NCBI RefSeq assembly: GCF_004345605.1
Contig: NZ_SLVY01000001.1
Coordinates: 496,001-560,000 of the forward strand
Length of the DNA stretch: 64,000 nucleotides
Direction: 5' to 3'
DNA from: Rhodococcus sp. SMB37
GTDB taxonomy: Bacteria > Actinomycetota > Actinomycetes > Mycobacteriales > Mycobacteriaceae
The position numbers were made by a program, and so were the translations under genes. Positions within the stretch are counted from its first letter, which is position 1. Every line of letters starts with the position of its first letter. A model generated the notes under the pieces. It worked only from the letters and a program-made list of their open reading frames with translations, searched no databases and was not told the DNA's origin. Positions 55,784 through 63,574 of the stretch are shown in pieces.

Positions 55784-56446
55784 TTATGCCTGAGCAGACA
55801 ACTTGCGGTATTCGAGCACGTTGTCGATCAGACCGTACTCGACTGCCTCGGCTGCCGTGAGGATCTTGTCCCGATCCGTGTCCTTGCGGATCTGCTCGGG
55901 ATCCTTGCCGGTGTGCTTGGCCAGCGTCGTCTCCATCAGACGACGCATGCGCTCGATCTCCGCGGCCTGGATCTCGAGGTCGGAGACCTGGCCTTGGATG
56001 CCGCCGGTGGCGGGCTGGTGGATCAGCACGCGGGCGTTCGGCAAGGCGAGTCGCTTGCCCGGCGTGCCTGCCGCGAGCAGCACGGCTGCAGCCGATGCCG
56101 CCTGGCCGAGGCACACCGTGGTGATGTCGGCGCGGACGTACTGCATGGTGTCGTAGATCGCCATCAGCGACGTGAACGAACCACCGGGCGAGTTGATGTA
56201 CATGGTGATGTCGCGGTCGGGGTCGAGCGACTCGAGCACGAGCAACTGCGCCATGACATCGTTCGCGGACGCATCGTCGACCTGGACGCCCAGGAAAATG
56301 ATGCGCTCCTCGAAGAGCTTGTTGTACGGGTTGGATTCCTTGACGCCGTAGCTCGAGTGCTCGATGAACGACGGGAGGATGTAACGGCTCGCCGGTGAAT
56401 TCGGGGCCTGGCCGCCGAGCTGGCGCGGATCGAACATGTTGGTCAT
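55784..56446 (-). CDS. clpP2: ClpP protease subunit 2
   Basis: A 220-residue serine protease subunit. The catalytic triad is Ser118 in [10 protein letters not shown], His143 in [10 protein letters not shown] and Asp193 in DTDRDKIL. The longer N-terminus (about 40 residues before [10 protein letters not shown]) matches mycobacterial ClpP2, whose propeptide is removed. It forms a mixed ClpP1P2 complex with the product of the upstream gene, 49 bases away. ATG start. Confidence 0.96.
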   Translation of the reverse strand: MTNMFDPRQLGGQAPNSPASRYILPSFIEHSSYGVKESNPYNKLFEERIIFLGVQVDDASANDVMAQLLVLESLDPDRDITMYINSPGGSFTSLMAIYDTMQYVRADITTVCLGQAASAAAVLLAAGTPGKRLALPNARVLIHQPATGGIQGQVSDLEIQAAEIERMRRLMETTLAKHTGKDPEQIRKDTDRDKILTAAEAVEYGLIDNVLEYRKLSAQA

Positions 56447-56495
56447 CGCTTCTCCAAGAAAGTGTGGGACGTGGAGCGGGTCGGGGCCTCGGGAA

Positions 56496-57122
56496 CTAGT
56501 TCGACGTGCCGCCGGCCTGCTGGGCCCGCGCGACGACGTGGTCGACGAAGCCGTATTCGAGTGCCTGCTGCGCCGTGAACCAGCGGTCGCGGTCCGAGTC
56601 GAGGGTGATCTGCTCGACGGTCTGCCCGGTGTGCTCGGCGATCAGCTCGGCCATCTCACGCTTGGTGTGTGCGAACTGCTCGGCCATGATGGCGATATCG
56701 CTGGCAGTACCACCGATACCGGCAGACGGCTGGTGCATCATGATCCGCGCGTGAGGCAGAGCGTAGCGCTTGCCCTTGGTGCCTGCCGAGAGGAGGAACT
56801 GGCCCATCGAGGCAGCCAAGCCCATCGCAAACGTCGCCACATCGCACTCCACGAACTTCATCGTGTCGTAGATCGCCATGCCCGAGGTGACCGAACCACC
56901 CGGGGAGTTGATGTACAGCGAGATGTCGCGGGTCGGGTCTTCCGCCGACAGCAGCAGGATCTGCGCGCAGAGCTTGTTGGCGATGTCGTCGTCGACCTGC
57001 GTGCCGAGGAAGATGATGCGCTCACGGAGCAGGCGTTCGTACACCGAGTCGCTGAGGTTCAACCCAGCGGTGGCCGAGGTCATCGTCGGACCGATGGATG
57101 TCGCCGGATTCTGAGGAGTCAC
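56496..57122 (-). CDS. clpP1: ClpP protease subunit 1
   Basis: A 208-residue serine protease subunit, the partner of ClpP2. Catalytic residues: Ser105 in [10 protein letters not shown], His130 in [11 protein letters not shown] and Asp179 near [11 protein letters not shown] 57122 is preferred because it follows a GGCAGG purine-rich site and gives an N-terminus of usual length; ATG 57083 is an alternative start, giving 195 residues. First gene of clpP1-clpP2. A strong hairpin and a ClgR-like site lie just upstream. Confidence 0.95.
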   Translation of the reverse strand: MTPQNPATSIGPTMTSATAGLNLSDSVYERLLRERIIFLGTQVDDDIANKLCAQILLLSAEDPTRDISLYINSPGGSVTSGMAIYDTMKFVECDVATFAMGLAASMGQFLLSAGTKGKRYALPHARIMMHQPSAGIGGTASDIAIMAEQFAHTKREMAELIAEHTGQTVEQITLDSDRDRWFTAQQALEYGFVDHVVARAQQAGGTSN

Positions 57123-57176
57123 GGGTACCTGCCTTCTCGTCAATCGTGGATTGCTGTCACTGACACTAACGAAACA

Positions 57177-57204
57177 GGGCGGCACCGGATGCCCGGTGCC
57201 GCCC
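57177..57204 (-). terminator. hairpin between tig and clpP1
   Basis: GGGCGGCACCGG (57177-57188) and CCGGTGCCGCCC (57193-57204) form a perfect 12-bp stem with loop ATGC. On the minus strand it is followed by TGTTTCGTT, so it fits an intrinsic terminator for tig. It leaves 54 bases before the clpP1 start for a separate promoter. Confidence 0.7.
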
Positions 57205-57209
57205 ATCTT

Positions 57210-57220
57210 CGCTCAAAGCG
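57210..57220 (+). promoter_or_regulatory. candidate ClgR site upstream of clpP1
   Basis: CGCTCAAAGCG fits the core CGCYNANRGCG that I recall for the actinobacterial clp activator ClgR. It lies 88 bases upstream of the clpP1 GTG, between tig and clpP1. A TAGTGT at 57166-57171 (minus strand) could be the matching -10. ClgR control of clpP1P2 is established in relatives; use of this site is inference. Confidence 0.5.
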
Positions 57221-57232
57221 GAAAAGATCCGA

Positions 57233-58621
57233 CTACTCGGATACCTTCTCCTCTGTCGCCTCGGCGTCCTCGGCAGCCTCATCCGAGTCGGCCTTCGCGC
57301 CACCGAAAAGCTCGGAGGTGTCGACGGTCGCGCCGGTGGTGTCGGTGACATCGACCCGGTCGACGACCGTGCCGAGAGCCTTGCCGCGGCGGACGTCGGC
57401 GAAGATCGCGCCGAGCTGGTTTGCCTGGCTGATCTGCTGGATGAACTGCTCCGGCGGGATGCCGTAGCGCTGCGCCTGGAAGAAGATGCGCTCGGTCAGC
57501 TCTTCCTGCTCGACCGTGGTGTTCTCCGACTCGGCGATCGCGTCGAGGAGCAGCTGGGTCTTGACGGACCGCTCTGCCGACTCGCGGGCTTCCTTGTCGA
57601 ACTCCTCGCGGCTCGAGCCCTGAGCTTCGAGCAGCTTGTCGAGCTCGGCCTCGTTGTGGTCGAGCTCGTGGATCGCGTCGTGCAGTGCGCTGTCGATCTC
57701 GGCCTGAACGACGGCCTCCGGCAGCGGAACCTCGACCTTTTCGAGGAGCTCATCGAGCACCTTGTCGCGGATCTGACCGGCCTGCTCGACCTGCTTGACG
57801 CGGCCGACACGCTCACGCAGGTCTGCCTTCAATTCGTCGAGGGTGTCGAACTCGCTGGCGAGCTGCGCGAACTCGTCGTCCTCAGCGGGCAGTTCACGTT
57901 CCTTGACCGAGTTCACCTTGACGGTGACGACGGCTTCCTTGCCCGCGTACTCACCCGCAACGAGCGTGGAGGTGAACTCCTTCGACCCGCCGGCCTCGAG
58001 ACCGATGATGGCCTCGTCGAGACCCTCGATGAGCTGCCCGGAGCCGACCTCGTGGGACAGGCCCTCGGTGGCGGCCTCGGTGACCTCTTCGCCGTCGACC
58101 GTGGCCGACAGGTCGATCGACACGAAGTCGCCGTCCTGCACGGCGCGCTCGACACCGGTGAGGGTGCCGAAACGCTGGCGCAGAGAGAGCAGCTGCTCTT
58201 CGATGTCCTCGTCGGAGATCTCGACGGGATCGACGGTGACCGCGATCTCGGAGAAGTCGGGAAGCGTGACCTCGGGGCGCACGTCGACCTCCGCCGCGAA
58301 GACCAGTTCGACGTTGTCCTCGAGCTTCGTGATGTCGATCTCCGGCTGGCCGATGGCCTTGACCTCGTTCGCGGTCACTGCCTCGGAGTAGCGCGACTGG
58401 ATCGCGTCGTTGACGACCTGCTCGAGCACCGCACCGCGACCGACGCGAGCCTCGAGGATCTTGCGTGGGGCCTTGCCGGGACGGAATCCGGGGATCCGCA
58501 CCTGGCCGGCGAGGGATTGGAAGGCGCGGTCGAAATCAGGCTGGAGCTCCTCGAAGGGCACCTCAACATTGATACGGACTCGCGTCGGGCTCAGCTGCTC
58601 GACGGTGCTCTTCACGGACAT
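57233..58621 (-). CDS. tig: trigger factor (ribosome-associated chaperone)
   Basis: A 462-residue trigger factor. Residues 1-115 are the ribosome-binding domain with [19 protein letters not shown] (signature GFRxGxxP), about 160-245 the FKBP-type prolyl isomerase domain ([19 protein letters not shown]), and the remainder the helical chaperone arms, ending in an acidic tail from about 430. ATG 58621 begins [12 protein letters not shown], typical for the family; the frame is open upstream only through the tRNA-Pro gene. Downstream lies the clpP1P2 operon, as in mycobacteria. Confidence 0.96.
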   Translation of the reverse strand: MSVKSTVEQLSPTRVRINVEVPFEELQPDFDRAFQSLAGQVRIPGFRPGKAPRKILEARVGRGAVLEQVVNDAIQSRYSEAVTANEVKAIGQPEIDITKLEDNVELVFAAEVDVRPEVTLPDFSEIAVTVDPVEISDEDIEEQLLSLRQRFGTLTGVERAVQDGDFVSIDLSATVDGEEVTEAATEGLSHEVGSGQLIEGLDEAIIGLEAGGSKEFTSTLVAGEYAGKEAVVTVKVNSVKERELPAEDDEFAQLASEFDTLDELKADLRERVGRVKQVEQAGQIRDKVLDELLEKVEVPLPEAVVQAEIDSALHDAIHELDHNEAELDKLLEAQGSSREEFDKEARESAERSVKTQLLLDAIAESENTTVEQEELTERIFFQAQRYGIPPEQFIQQISQANQLGAIFADVRRGKALGTVVDRVDVTDTTGATVDTSELFGGAKADSDEAAEDAEATEEKVSE

Positions 58622-58689
58622 GACTCCTTCTTGTCGTGCTCTTGTCGGTCGATCGTTCTCACTACTGAGCGCCCTGACGCTGTTCGATC

Positions 58690-58766
58690 TGGTCGGGATG
58701 ACAGGATTCGAACCTGCGACCCTCCGCTCCCAAAGCGGATGCGCTACCAAGCTGCGCCACATCCCG
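58690..58766 (-). tRNA. tRNA-Pro (anticodon TGG)
   Basis: On the minus strand from 58766: acceptor CGGGATG pairs with CATCCCG, D arm GCGC-AGCTTGGTA-GCGC, anticodon arm CCGCT-TTGGGAG-CGG with anticodon TGG, T arm with GGTTCGAATCC, discriminator A and encoded CCA (58690-58692). All four arms fold, so the gene is intact. It lies about 70 bases upstream of tig. Confidence 0.95.
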
Positions 58767-58925
58767 TCGTACTGCTCCCGCCGTGGTGCCGGGAGCCGGA
58801 GTGAATCCTACGGCCCCCCGATTATGAAATCCAAAGCCGGGTTCGGTACAGTCTCATCCTGCAAGCGGCGAGCGCCGGAGAGCACCGGAAAACCACCTGG
58901 TGAACACCGACAAAGCCGCAAGCGC

Positions 58926-58999
58926 GGGGATGTAGCTCAATGGTAGAGCCCCAGTCTTCCAAACTGGCTACGCGGGTTCGATTCCCGTCATCCCCTCCA
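58926..58999 (+). tRNA. tRNA-Gly (anticodon TCC)
   Basis: Plus strand: acceptor GGGGATG pairs with CATCCCC, D arm GCTC-AATGGTA-GAGC, anticodon arm with CTTCCAA (anticodon TCC), T arm with GGTTCGATTCC, discriminator T and CCA at 58997-58999. The gene is directly followed by a strong terminator hairpin. Confidence 0.95.
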
Positions 59000-59000
59000 A

Positions 59001-59041
59001 GAGAACCGCCCGCGATCTCCTCGAGATCGCGGGCGGTTCTC
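59001..59041 (+). terminator. terminator of tRNA-Gly
   Basis: GAGAACCGCCCGCGATCTC (59001-59019) and its perfect complement (59023-59041) form a 19-bp stem with a 3-base loop, followed by GTTTCT. It begins two bases after the tRNA CCA. Confidence 0.85.
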
Positions 59042-59137
59042 GTTTCTGCAGCCGTCGGATCACCGTTTCGACTCGATCCTCGGGTACCGACTCGAATCCG
59101 AGACCGAACGCCCGCCTGCTGTGAGAGCGTCGCCAGT

Positions 59138-60319
59138 GTGAGCGAGACACCCGACCGCACGTCGATGAGGTCCGGCGAGGCGGCAGCAGTGTCCGCCGTC
59201 GCCGTCGCCGCCCCGCGGTCTTCCGTCGTCGCAGCAGTCCTTCTCGACGCCGTTCCGGAATGGGATCGCGTCACAGCGATGCTCGCGCCCGGAAATCTGG
59301 AAGCAGCAGCATTCCGGCACCGGGTGGTCGAGGTCCCCATCGGGCTCGATGCCACCCGACGCAACGGCGACCTCGACGACACGCCGTGGCATCTCGACCG
59401 GGTGTCACTGACGGGCACGGCCGGGTTCTCGGACGTGCTGTCGCTGTCTCCCACGGTTCCCGAGACCATCGACCTCCATCGTCCGAGCTGGGGCCTCACC
59501 CTGGTGGACGGGCTCACCGGTGGACAGGCGGCACTCGTGATCAGCATCGTCCGCCCCGAACGCAACGGGCACAGTGCACCCGCGCAGAACAACGGCGACC
59601 AGCACGGCTCGGTGTGGTCGTGGCTGCGCAGCCTCACGGAACACACCGCGGAGGCAATTCGCTCGTCGACCGAGCTCGTCGTGGACAGCACCACCGGATT
59701 GGTGAAGGCGATCGTCGCGCCCACGTCACAACCCCTCCCACAGCGCGCGATCCCGATGGGCGGACCGCACCGTCTACACACTCTCGACATCCCCGGACGC
59801 GAGATCCGCGACGCAGCGGATCGCGCCGGCTGCGGACTCGAAAGCGGTGTCGCGGCTGCGGTGCTCCTCGGATATGCGTCGTACCGGCACACCCACGGCT
59901 CGCCCGCGGACGATCTGTTCGCCGCGATCCCGGGCACCGGATCCGAGGAGCCCGCCCAGGTCGCGCTCGGCGGCACCGAGATCGACGACGGGCCGGTGGC
60001 CTTGATGCAGCGCATCGATCGCGTGAGCGCGGGCATGCCCGACGACCCGAGTGTGCTTCCCGCGACTCGAATGTTCGGTCACGACGACGTGCTGACCTGC
60101 ACGGTCCCTGGTTCAGCGACAACCCTGTTCGTAGCGGGCGCGGGTATCGACCGCTATTACGGTTTCGGCCGCACCCTCGGATCGGCGATCAACGCGACAC
60201 TGATGTCCTACCGCGACATGTGCTGCGTCGGGCTCACCGTCGACCCCGCCGCAGTGCCCGACAACAAGGCCTTCGACGAGTGTCTACGGACGGGTCTACG
60301 GACCGTCCTCGACAGCTGA
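59138..60319 (+). CDS. WS/DGAT-like protein lacking the catalytic HHxxxDG motif
   Basis: A 393-residue protein whose layout follows the wax ester synthase/diacylglycerol acyltransferase family: FRHRVVEVPIGL near residue 67, LHRPSWGLTLVDGLTGGQAA near 114, and a C-terminal domain with FGRTLGSAINATLMSYRDMC and VGLTVDPAAVPDNKAF. Where active members have HHxxxDG, after ALVISI, this protein reads VRPERNGHS, so the catalytic His pair and Asp are absent. It is either a non-catalytic homologue or has another activity. GTG 59138 is chosen to exclude the tRNA-terminator region; no clear ribosome-binding site. Confidence 0.7.
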   Translation: MSETPDRTSMRSGEAAAVSAVAVAAPRSSVVAAVLLDAVPEWDRVTAMLAPGNLEAAAFRHRVVEVPIGLDATRRNGDLDDTPWHLDRVSLTGTAGFSDVLSLSPTVPETIDLHRPSWGLTLVDGLTGGQAALVISIVRPERNGHSAPAQNNGDQHGSVWSWLRSLTEHTAEAIRSSTELVVDSTTGLVKAIVAPTSQPLPQRAIPMGGPHRLHTLDIPGREIRDAADRAGCGLESGVAAAVLLGYASYRHTHGSPADDLFAAIPGTGSEEPAQVALGGTEIDDGPVALMQRIDRVSAGMPDDPSVLPATRMFGHDDVLTCTVPGSATTLFVAGAGIDRYYGFGRTLGSAINATLMSYRDMCCVGLTVDPAAVPDNKAFDECLRTGLRTVLDS

Positions 60320-60403
60320 TCGGATCGGTACGCTGGAGCCTGTACCGAACGCACTGTTGTTGACGCGCTGTTGCTACTGCACTCGCCGTCGTGAGGGGCC
60401 ACC

Positions 60404-61177
60404 GTGGAACTTCTGCTCATCGTCGCCGCCTTGGCTGTCGTGGTGTACTTCGTATCCCGCTCGCAGAAGAGCACCACACGACACGCTGCCGGAAACCTCG
60501 ACGACGCCAAGGCCGACGCTCGTCAAGCCATCGAACGGCTCGGCGGCCAGATCTACAACCTCACCGGTACCGACGACGCCTCCCGTCAGGCCCTCGCCGA
60601 CGCCGCCGAGCGCTACACAGCGGCCGGCTCGCAGATCGACCAGGCGCAGTCCCCCGTCCAAGCTCGGCTTGCGAAACAGACCGCGCTCGAAGGTCTGTAC
60701 TACATTCGCGCTGCCCGCACCGCGATGGGCATGGATCCGGGGCCCGAGATTCCCACTCTGGACGGCCAGAAGTCGGCGGGTGCCGTCACCGAGGACCGGC
60801 AGGTCGAGTTCGAGGGTCGCCAGGTCGCAGCGTCACCGTCCCCGTCGGCGCGCACCCCCAACTACTATCCGGGCGGCCGCGTCGCGGGTCGGCCGGTTCC
60901 CGCAGGTTGGTACTCCGAGCCGTGGTGGAAACCCGCGCTGGTCGCGGGCGCATGGGGTGTCGGTTCGATGCTGCTGTTCTCATCGTTGTTCGCAGGCATG
61001 GCGGGTGTGCCGTACGACGCGCAGGCATTCGAGAGCGGCGCGGCGGACGGCTCGGACGGCGCATCCGGTGACGACTTCGGCGGTGGAGACGACATCGGCG
61101 GCGACGGATTCGATGGTGGAGACAGCGCAGGTTTCGACGGCGGCGACGGATTCGGTTTCGACGGGTTCGATTTCTGA
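60404..61177 (+). CDS. membrane-anchored protein with Gly/Asp-rich tail, unknown
   Basis: A 257-residue protein. An N-terminal helix (LLLIVAALAVVVYFVSRSQ) is followed by a helical domain of about 100 residues (AIERLGGQIYNLTGTDDASR and LAKQTALEGLYYIRAARTAM), a proline-rich stretch, a second membrane segment around WWKPALVAGAWGVGSMLLF and a Gly/Asp-rich tail with FGGGDDIGGDGF repeats. The central domain resembles uncharacterised proteins of mycolic-acid actinobacteria. GTG start with GAGGGG upstream. It follows the WS/DGAT-like gene by 84 bases. Confidence 0.75.
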   Translation: MELLLIVAALAVVVYFVSRSQKSTTRHAAGNLDDAKADARQAIERLGGQIYNLTGTDDASRQALADAAERYTAAGSQIDQAQSPVQARLAKQTALEGLYYIRAARTAMGMDPGPEIPTLDGQKSAGAVTEDRQVEFEGRQVAASPSPSARTPNYYPGGRVAGRPVPAGWYSEPWWKPALVAGAWGVGSMLLFSSLFAGMAGVPYDAQAFESGAADGSDGASGDDFGGGDDIGGDGFDGGDSAGFDGGDGFGFDGFDF

Positions 61178-61193
61178 CGTCGACGATGCTCGG

Positions 61194-61991
61194 TCAGACC
61201 GGCTGGCAGACCGGGCACCAGAACAGATTCCGTGCGCCCATCACCTTGTGGAGCACCGGCGTGCCGCACACCCGGCACGGTTCCCCTGCGCGCCGGTACA
61301 CGTAGGTGCGGGGCCGATCCTTTGCATACGCCGGTGCGCCGTGGTCGTGTTCGGGGCGCACGACGTGCATACGCCCTCGTTCCATCCCCACGTGCATCAG
61401 CTCGACGAGGTCGACCCAGATCTCGTCGAATTCGGCGCGTGAGAGGTTCTTGCCAGGGCGTCCGGGGTGGATTCCGTGCCGGAACAGCACTTCGGCGCGG
61501 TACACGTTGCCGACTCCCGCGATCACCGACTGGTCCATGAGCAGGCCACCGATCGGACTACGGGACCGGCTGATCCTCGCCCATGCCTGCTCCGGATCGG
61601 CGTCGGCGCGCAACGGGTCGGGGCCGAGACGCGCTTCGATCGCGTCGACCTCGCCCTCGGTAAGGACCTCGCATGCGGCCGGTCCGCGCAGGTCACTGCC
61701 GTGTCCGGACCCGATCATCCGCATGCGAACCTGCCCCGTGGGTTCCCCGAGAGGGAGTTCGGAATCGGTGAACGCCCCGTAGATTCCGAGGTGCACATGC
61801 ACCGTCAGCGCACCCTCGTAATGATGGAACAGGTGCTTACCCCACGCGTCGGCGTGCGTGAGAACCCGTCCGTTCACCGTCGCCGCGCCGTCGACGAAAC
61901 GCCCCTGGGGGCTGGACACCCGCACCGGCGCACCCGCATACCAATCGTGGTGCAACCGGGCGAGCCGGTGCAGGATGTGTCCTTCGGGCAC
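61194..61991 (-). CDS. nei: endonuclease VIII-type DNA glycosylase (Nei)
   Basis: A 265-residue Fpg/Nei-family glycosylase for oxidised bases. MPEGH supplies Pro2 (after Met removal, the Schiff-base nucleophile) and Glu3. The helix-two-turn-helix region is IAGVGNVYRAEVLFRHGIHP near 155, and a four-Cys zinc finger is CRVCGTPVLHKVMGARN with CPVCQ at the end. The gene lies between an unknown gene and rpiB, matching the order rpiB-nei of mycobacteria. ATG start, 4 bases after rpiB. Confidence 0.93.
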   Translation of the reverse strand: MPEGHILHRLARLHHDWYAGAPVRVSSPQGRFVDGAATVNGRVLTHADAWGKHLFHHYEGALTVHVHLGIYGAFTDSELPLGEPTGQVRMRMIGSGHGSDLRGPAACEVLTEGEVDAIEARLGPDPLRADADPEQAWARISRSRSPIGGLLMDQSVIAGVGNVYRAEVLFRHGIHPGRPGKNLSRAEFDEIWVDLVELMHVGMERGRMHVVRPEHDHGAPAYAKDRPRTYVYRRAGEPCRVCGTPVLHKVMGARNLFWCPVCQPV

Positions 61992-61995
61992 CGGA

Positions 61996-62472
61996 TCAGT
62001 TCGCGCCCGGCACCGCGGGTGCGTCGCCGGACTTCTCGTACTCGGCGAGGATGTCGATGCGACGCTGGTGCCGCTCCTCGTTCGACCACTCGGTCGCGAG
62101 GAAGGCGTCGACGATCGCGAGGGTCTCCTCGAGGGAGTGCATCCGGCCGCCGATACCGATCAGCTGGGCATTGTTGTGCTCGCGGGCGAGCTTCGCCGTC
62201 TCGACGCTCCAGGCCAGCGCGCAGCGCGCACCGGGGACCTTGTTCGCGGCGATCTGCTCGCCGTTGCCGCTGCCGCCGAGGACGAGGCCGAGGCTGCCCG
62301 GATCTGCAACGGTGCGACGGGCTGCTTCGATGCAGAACGCCGGGTAGTCGTCGAGTGCGTCGTATTCGAAGGCACCGCAGTCGACGGCTTCGTGACCGTT
62401 CGCCGTCAGGTGTTCGATGATCTGATTCTTCCGTTCGAAACCGGCGTGGTCGGCTCCCAGGTAAACGCGCAT
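61996..62472 (-). CDS. rpiB: ribose-5-phosphate isomerase B
   Basis: RpiB interconverts ribulose 5-phosphate and ribose 5-phosphate. The 158-residue protein has MRVYLGADHAGFERKNQ at the start, the phosphate-binding GLVLGGSGNGEQIAANK near 70 and a SVETAKLAREHNNAQLIGIG segment near 93-112, all family marks. ATG start. It overlaps no neighbour and is 4 bases upstream of nei, so they are co-transcribed. Confidence 0.95.
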   Translation of the reverse strand: MRVYLGADHAGFERKNQIIEHLTANGHEAVDCGAFEYDALDDYPAFCIEAARRTVADPGSLGLVLGGSGNGEQIAANKVPGARCALAWSVETAKLAREHNNAQLIGIGGRMHSLEETLAIVDAFLATEWSNEERHQRRIDILAEYEKSGDAPAVPGAN

Positions 62473-62484
62473 GGGCAGAGTCTA

Positions 62485-62513
62485 GCCAGGAGCCCCCCGC
62501 GGACTTGAACCGC
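62485..62513 (-). other. tRNA-like 3' fragment (T-arm)
   Basis: The minus strand reads GCGGTTCAAGTCCGC followed by GGGGGGCTCC, which looks like the T-arm and 3' acceptor strand of a leucine- or serine-type tRNA. Further upstream CACTCC-TGA-GGAGTG could be a variable arm, but no matching 5' acceptor strand, D arm or anticodon arm is found. It may be a degenerate tRNA gene left by recombination, or chance. Weakly supported. Confidence 0.3.
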
Positions 62514-62529
62514 TGGCACTCCTCAGGAG

Positions 62530-62548
62530 TGAGGTTTCCCTCACCTAA
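62530..62548. promoter_or_regulatory. IdeR/DtxR-type iron box
   Basis: TGAGGTTTCCCTCACCTAA (reverse TTAGGTGAGGGAAACCTCA) matches the 19-base iron-box consensus at 15 of 19 positions on its better strand, including both TTAGG/AACCT arms. It lies 22 bases before the start of an iron-siderophore binding protein, where an iron-loaded repressor would block transcription. Confidence 0.75.
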
Positions 62549-62570
62549 TCGGACCGGCTAAGTTGAGCGA

Positions 62571-63512
62571 ATGTTCACATCACAAGGACGATCGGCACGC
62601 ATCCTCCTGGGCGCGGCAGCTGCCGCCGCAGCCGTTCTCCTGTCTGCTTGCGGCTCGACCTCGTCCGACGAGGCGGCGCCCTCCGACGAGTCCTACACCG
62701 TGGAGCACGCCATGGGTGAGACGACGATCGAAGGCACTCCCGAGCGCATCGTCGTCATCGACTCCCCGCACCTCGACGCCCTCGTCGCACTCGGCATCAC
62801 GCCGGTCGGCGCCACCGAATCGGGTGCGGCGACCGGTGTCCCCGCGTACCTCGCCGACGACCTCGAGGGCACCGAGATCGTGGGCCCCACGATGGAGCCC
62901 GACCTCGAGGCCATCGCAAGCCTGAACCCCGACCTGATCATCGGTGCACAGGTCCGACACGAGGCGCTCTACGAGCAGCTCTCCGCGATCGCTCCGACCG
63001 TCTTCTCCGTGAACTCGGGTACCGACTGGGAAGAACAGGCCCGCATCACCGCCGCCGCCGTGGGCGAGACGGACGAGATGGAAACCCTCCTCACCGGTGT
63101 CGAGGAACGCGCCGCGCAGATCGGCAAGGAGATCGGTGCCGAAGGTCAGACCGCTTCGATGGTGCGTTTCCGCCCGGACAACTTCCGCCTGTACGGTCCC
63201 GACACCTTCTCTGGCACGATCCTCACGCAGGTCGGGTACGACCTCGGTGCGGATCGCGCCTGGAACGAGTACTCGATGCTCGAGCTCAGCCCCGAGAACT
63301 ACACCGAGATCGACGGCGACGTCGTCTTCTTCACCAATCCCGGCGGCGATCCGGCCGCGACCACAATGGCTGCGGTGACCGGTCTGTGGGGCGCACAGCC
63401 CGGAGTCGCGGCAGGAAACGTCCACGAGTTCGAGGACGAGACCTGGATGGTCGGCATCGGTGTGGTCGGCGCGAACACCATCCTCGACGACCTCGAGGCA
63501 ACCCTGGGCTAA
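62571..63512 (+). CDS. iron-siderophore ABC transporter substrate-binding lipoprotein
   Basis: A 313-residue periplasmic-binding-type protein (FepB/FecB class). A lipoprotein signal ends in the lipobox LLSAC (Cys27). TPERIVVIDSPHLDALVALG near 56, NPDLIIGAQ near 116 and a long helix then a second lobe (FSGTILTQVGYDLGADRAW near 211) are typical of class III siderophore binders. It would deliver ferric siderophores to an ABC permease, but none is present in the window. ATG start, directly behind an iron box. Confidence 0.9.
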   Translation: MFTSQGRSARILLGAAAAAAAVLLSACGSTSSDEAAPSDESYTVEHAMGETTIEGTPERIVVIDSPHLDALVALGITPVGATESGAATGVPAYLADDLEGTEIVGPTMEPDLEAIASLNPDLIIGAQVRHEALYEQLSAIAPTVFSVNSGTDWEEQARITAAAVGETDEMETLLTGVEERAAQIGKEIGAEGQTASMVRFRPDNFRLYGPDTFSGTILTQVGYDLGADRAWNEYSMLELSPENYTEIDGDVVFFTNPGGDPAATTMAAVTGLWGAQPGVAAGNVHEFEDETWMVGIGVVGANTILDDLEATLG

Positions 63513-63574
63513 CGCGGGCCCCCGCCCCCACCCCATCCCCAGCAGACCACCGAGCCCGGCGTCGTCGAACCCTC

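Noticed and set aside
58640-59060. tRNA-Pro and tRNA-Gly as insertion target sites
   Set aside because: Both tRNAs are intact and no duplicated 3' end, integrase or foreign-looking cargo flanks them.
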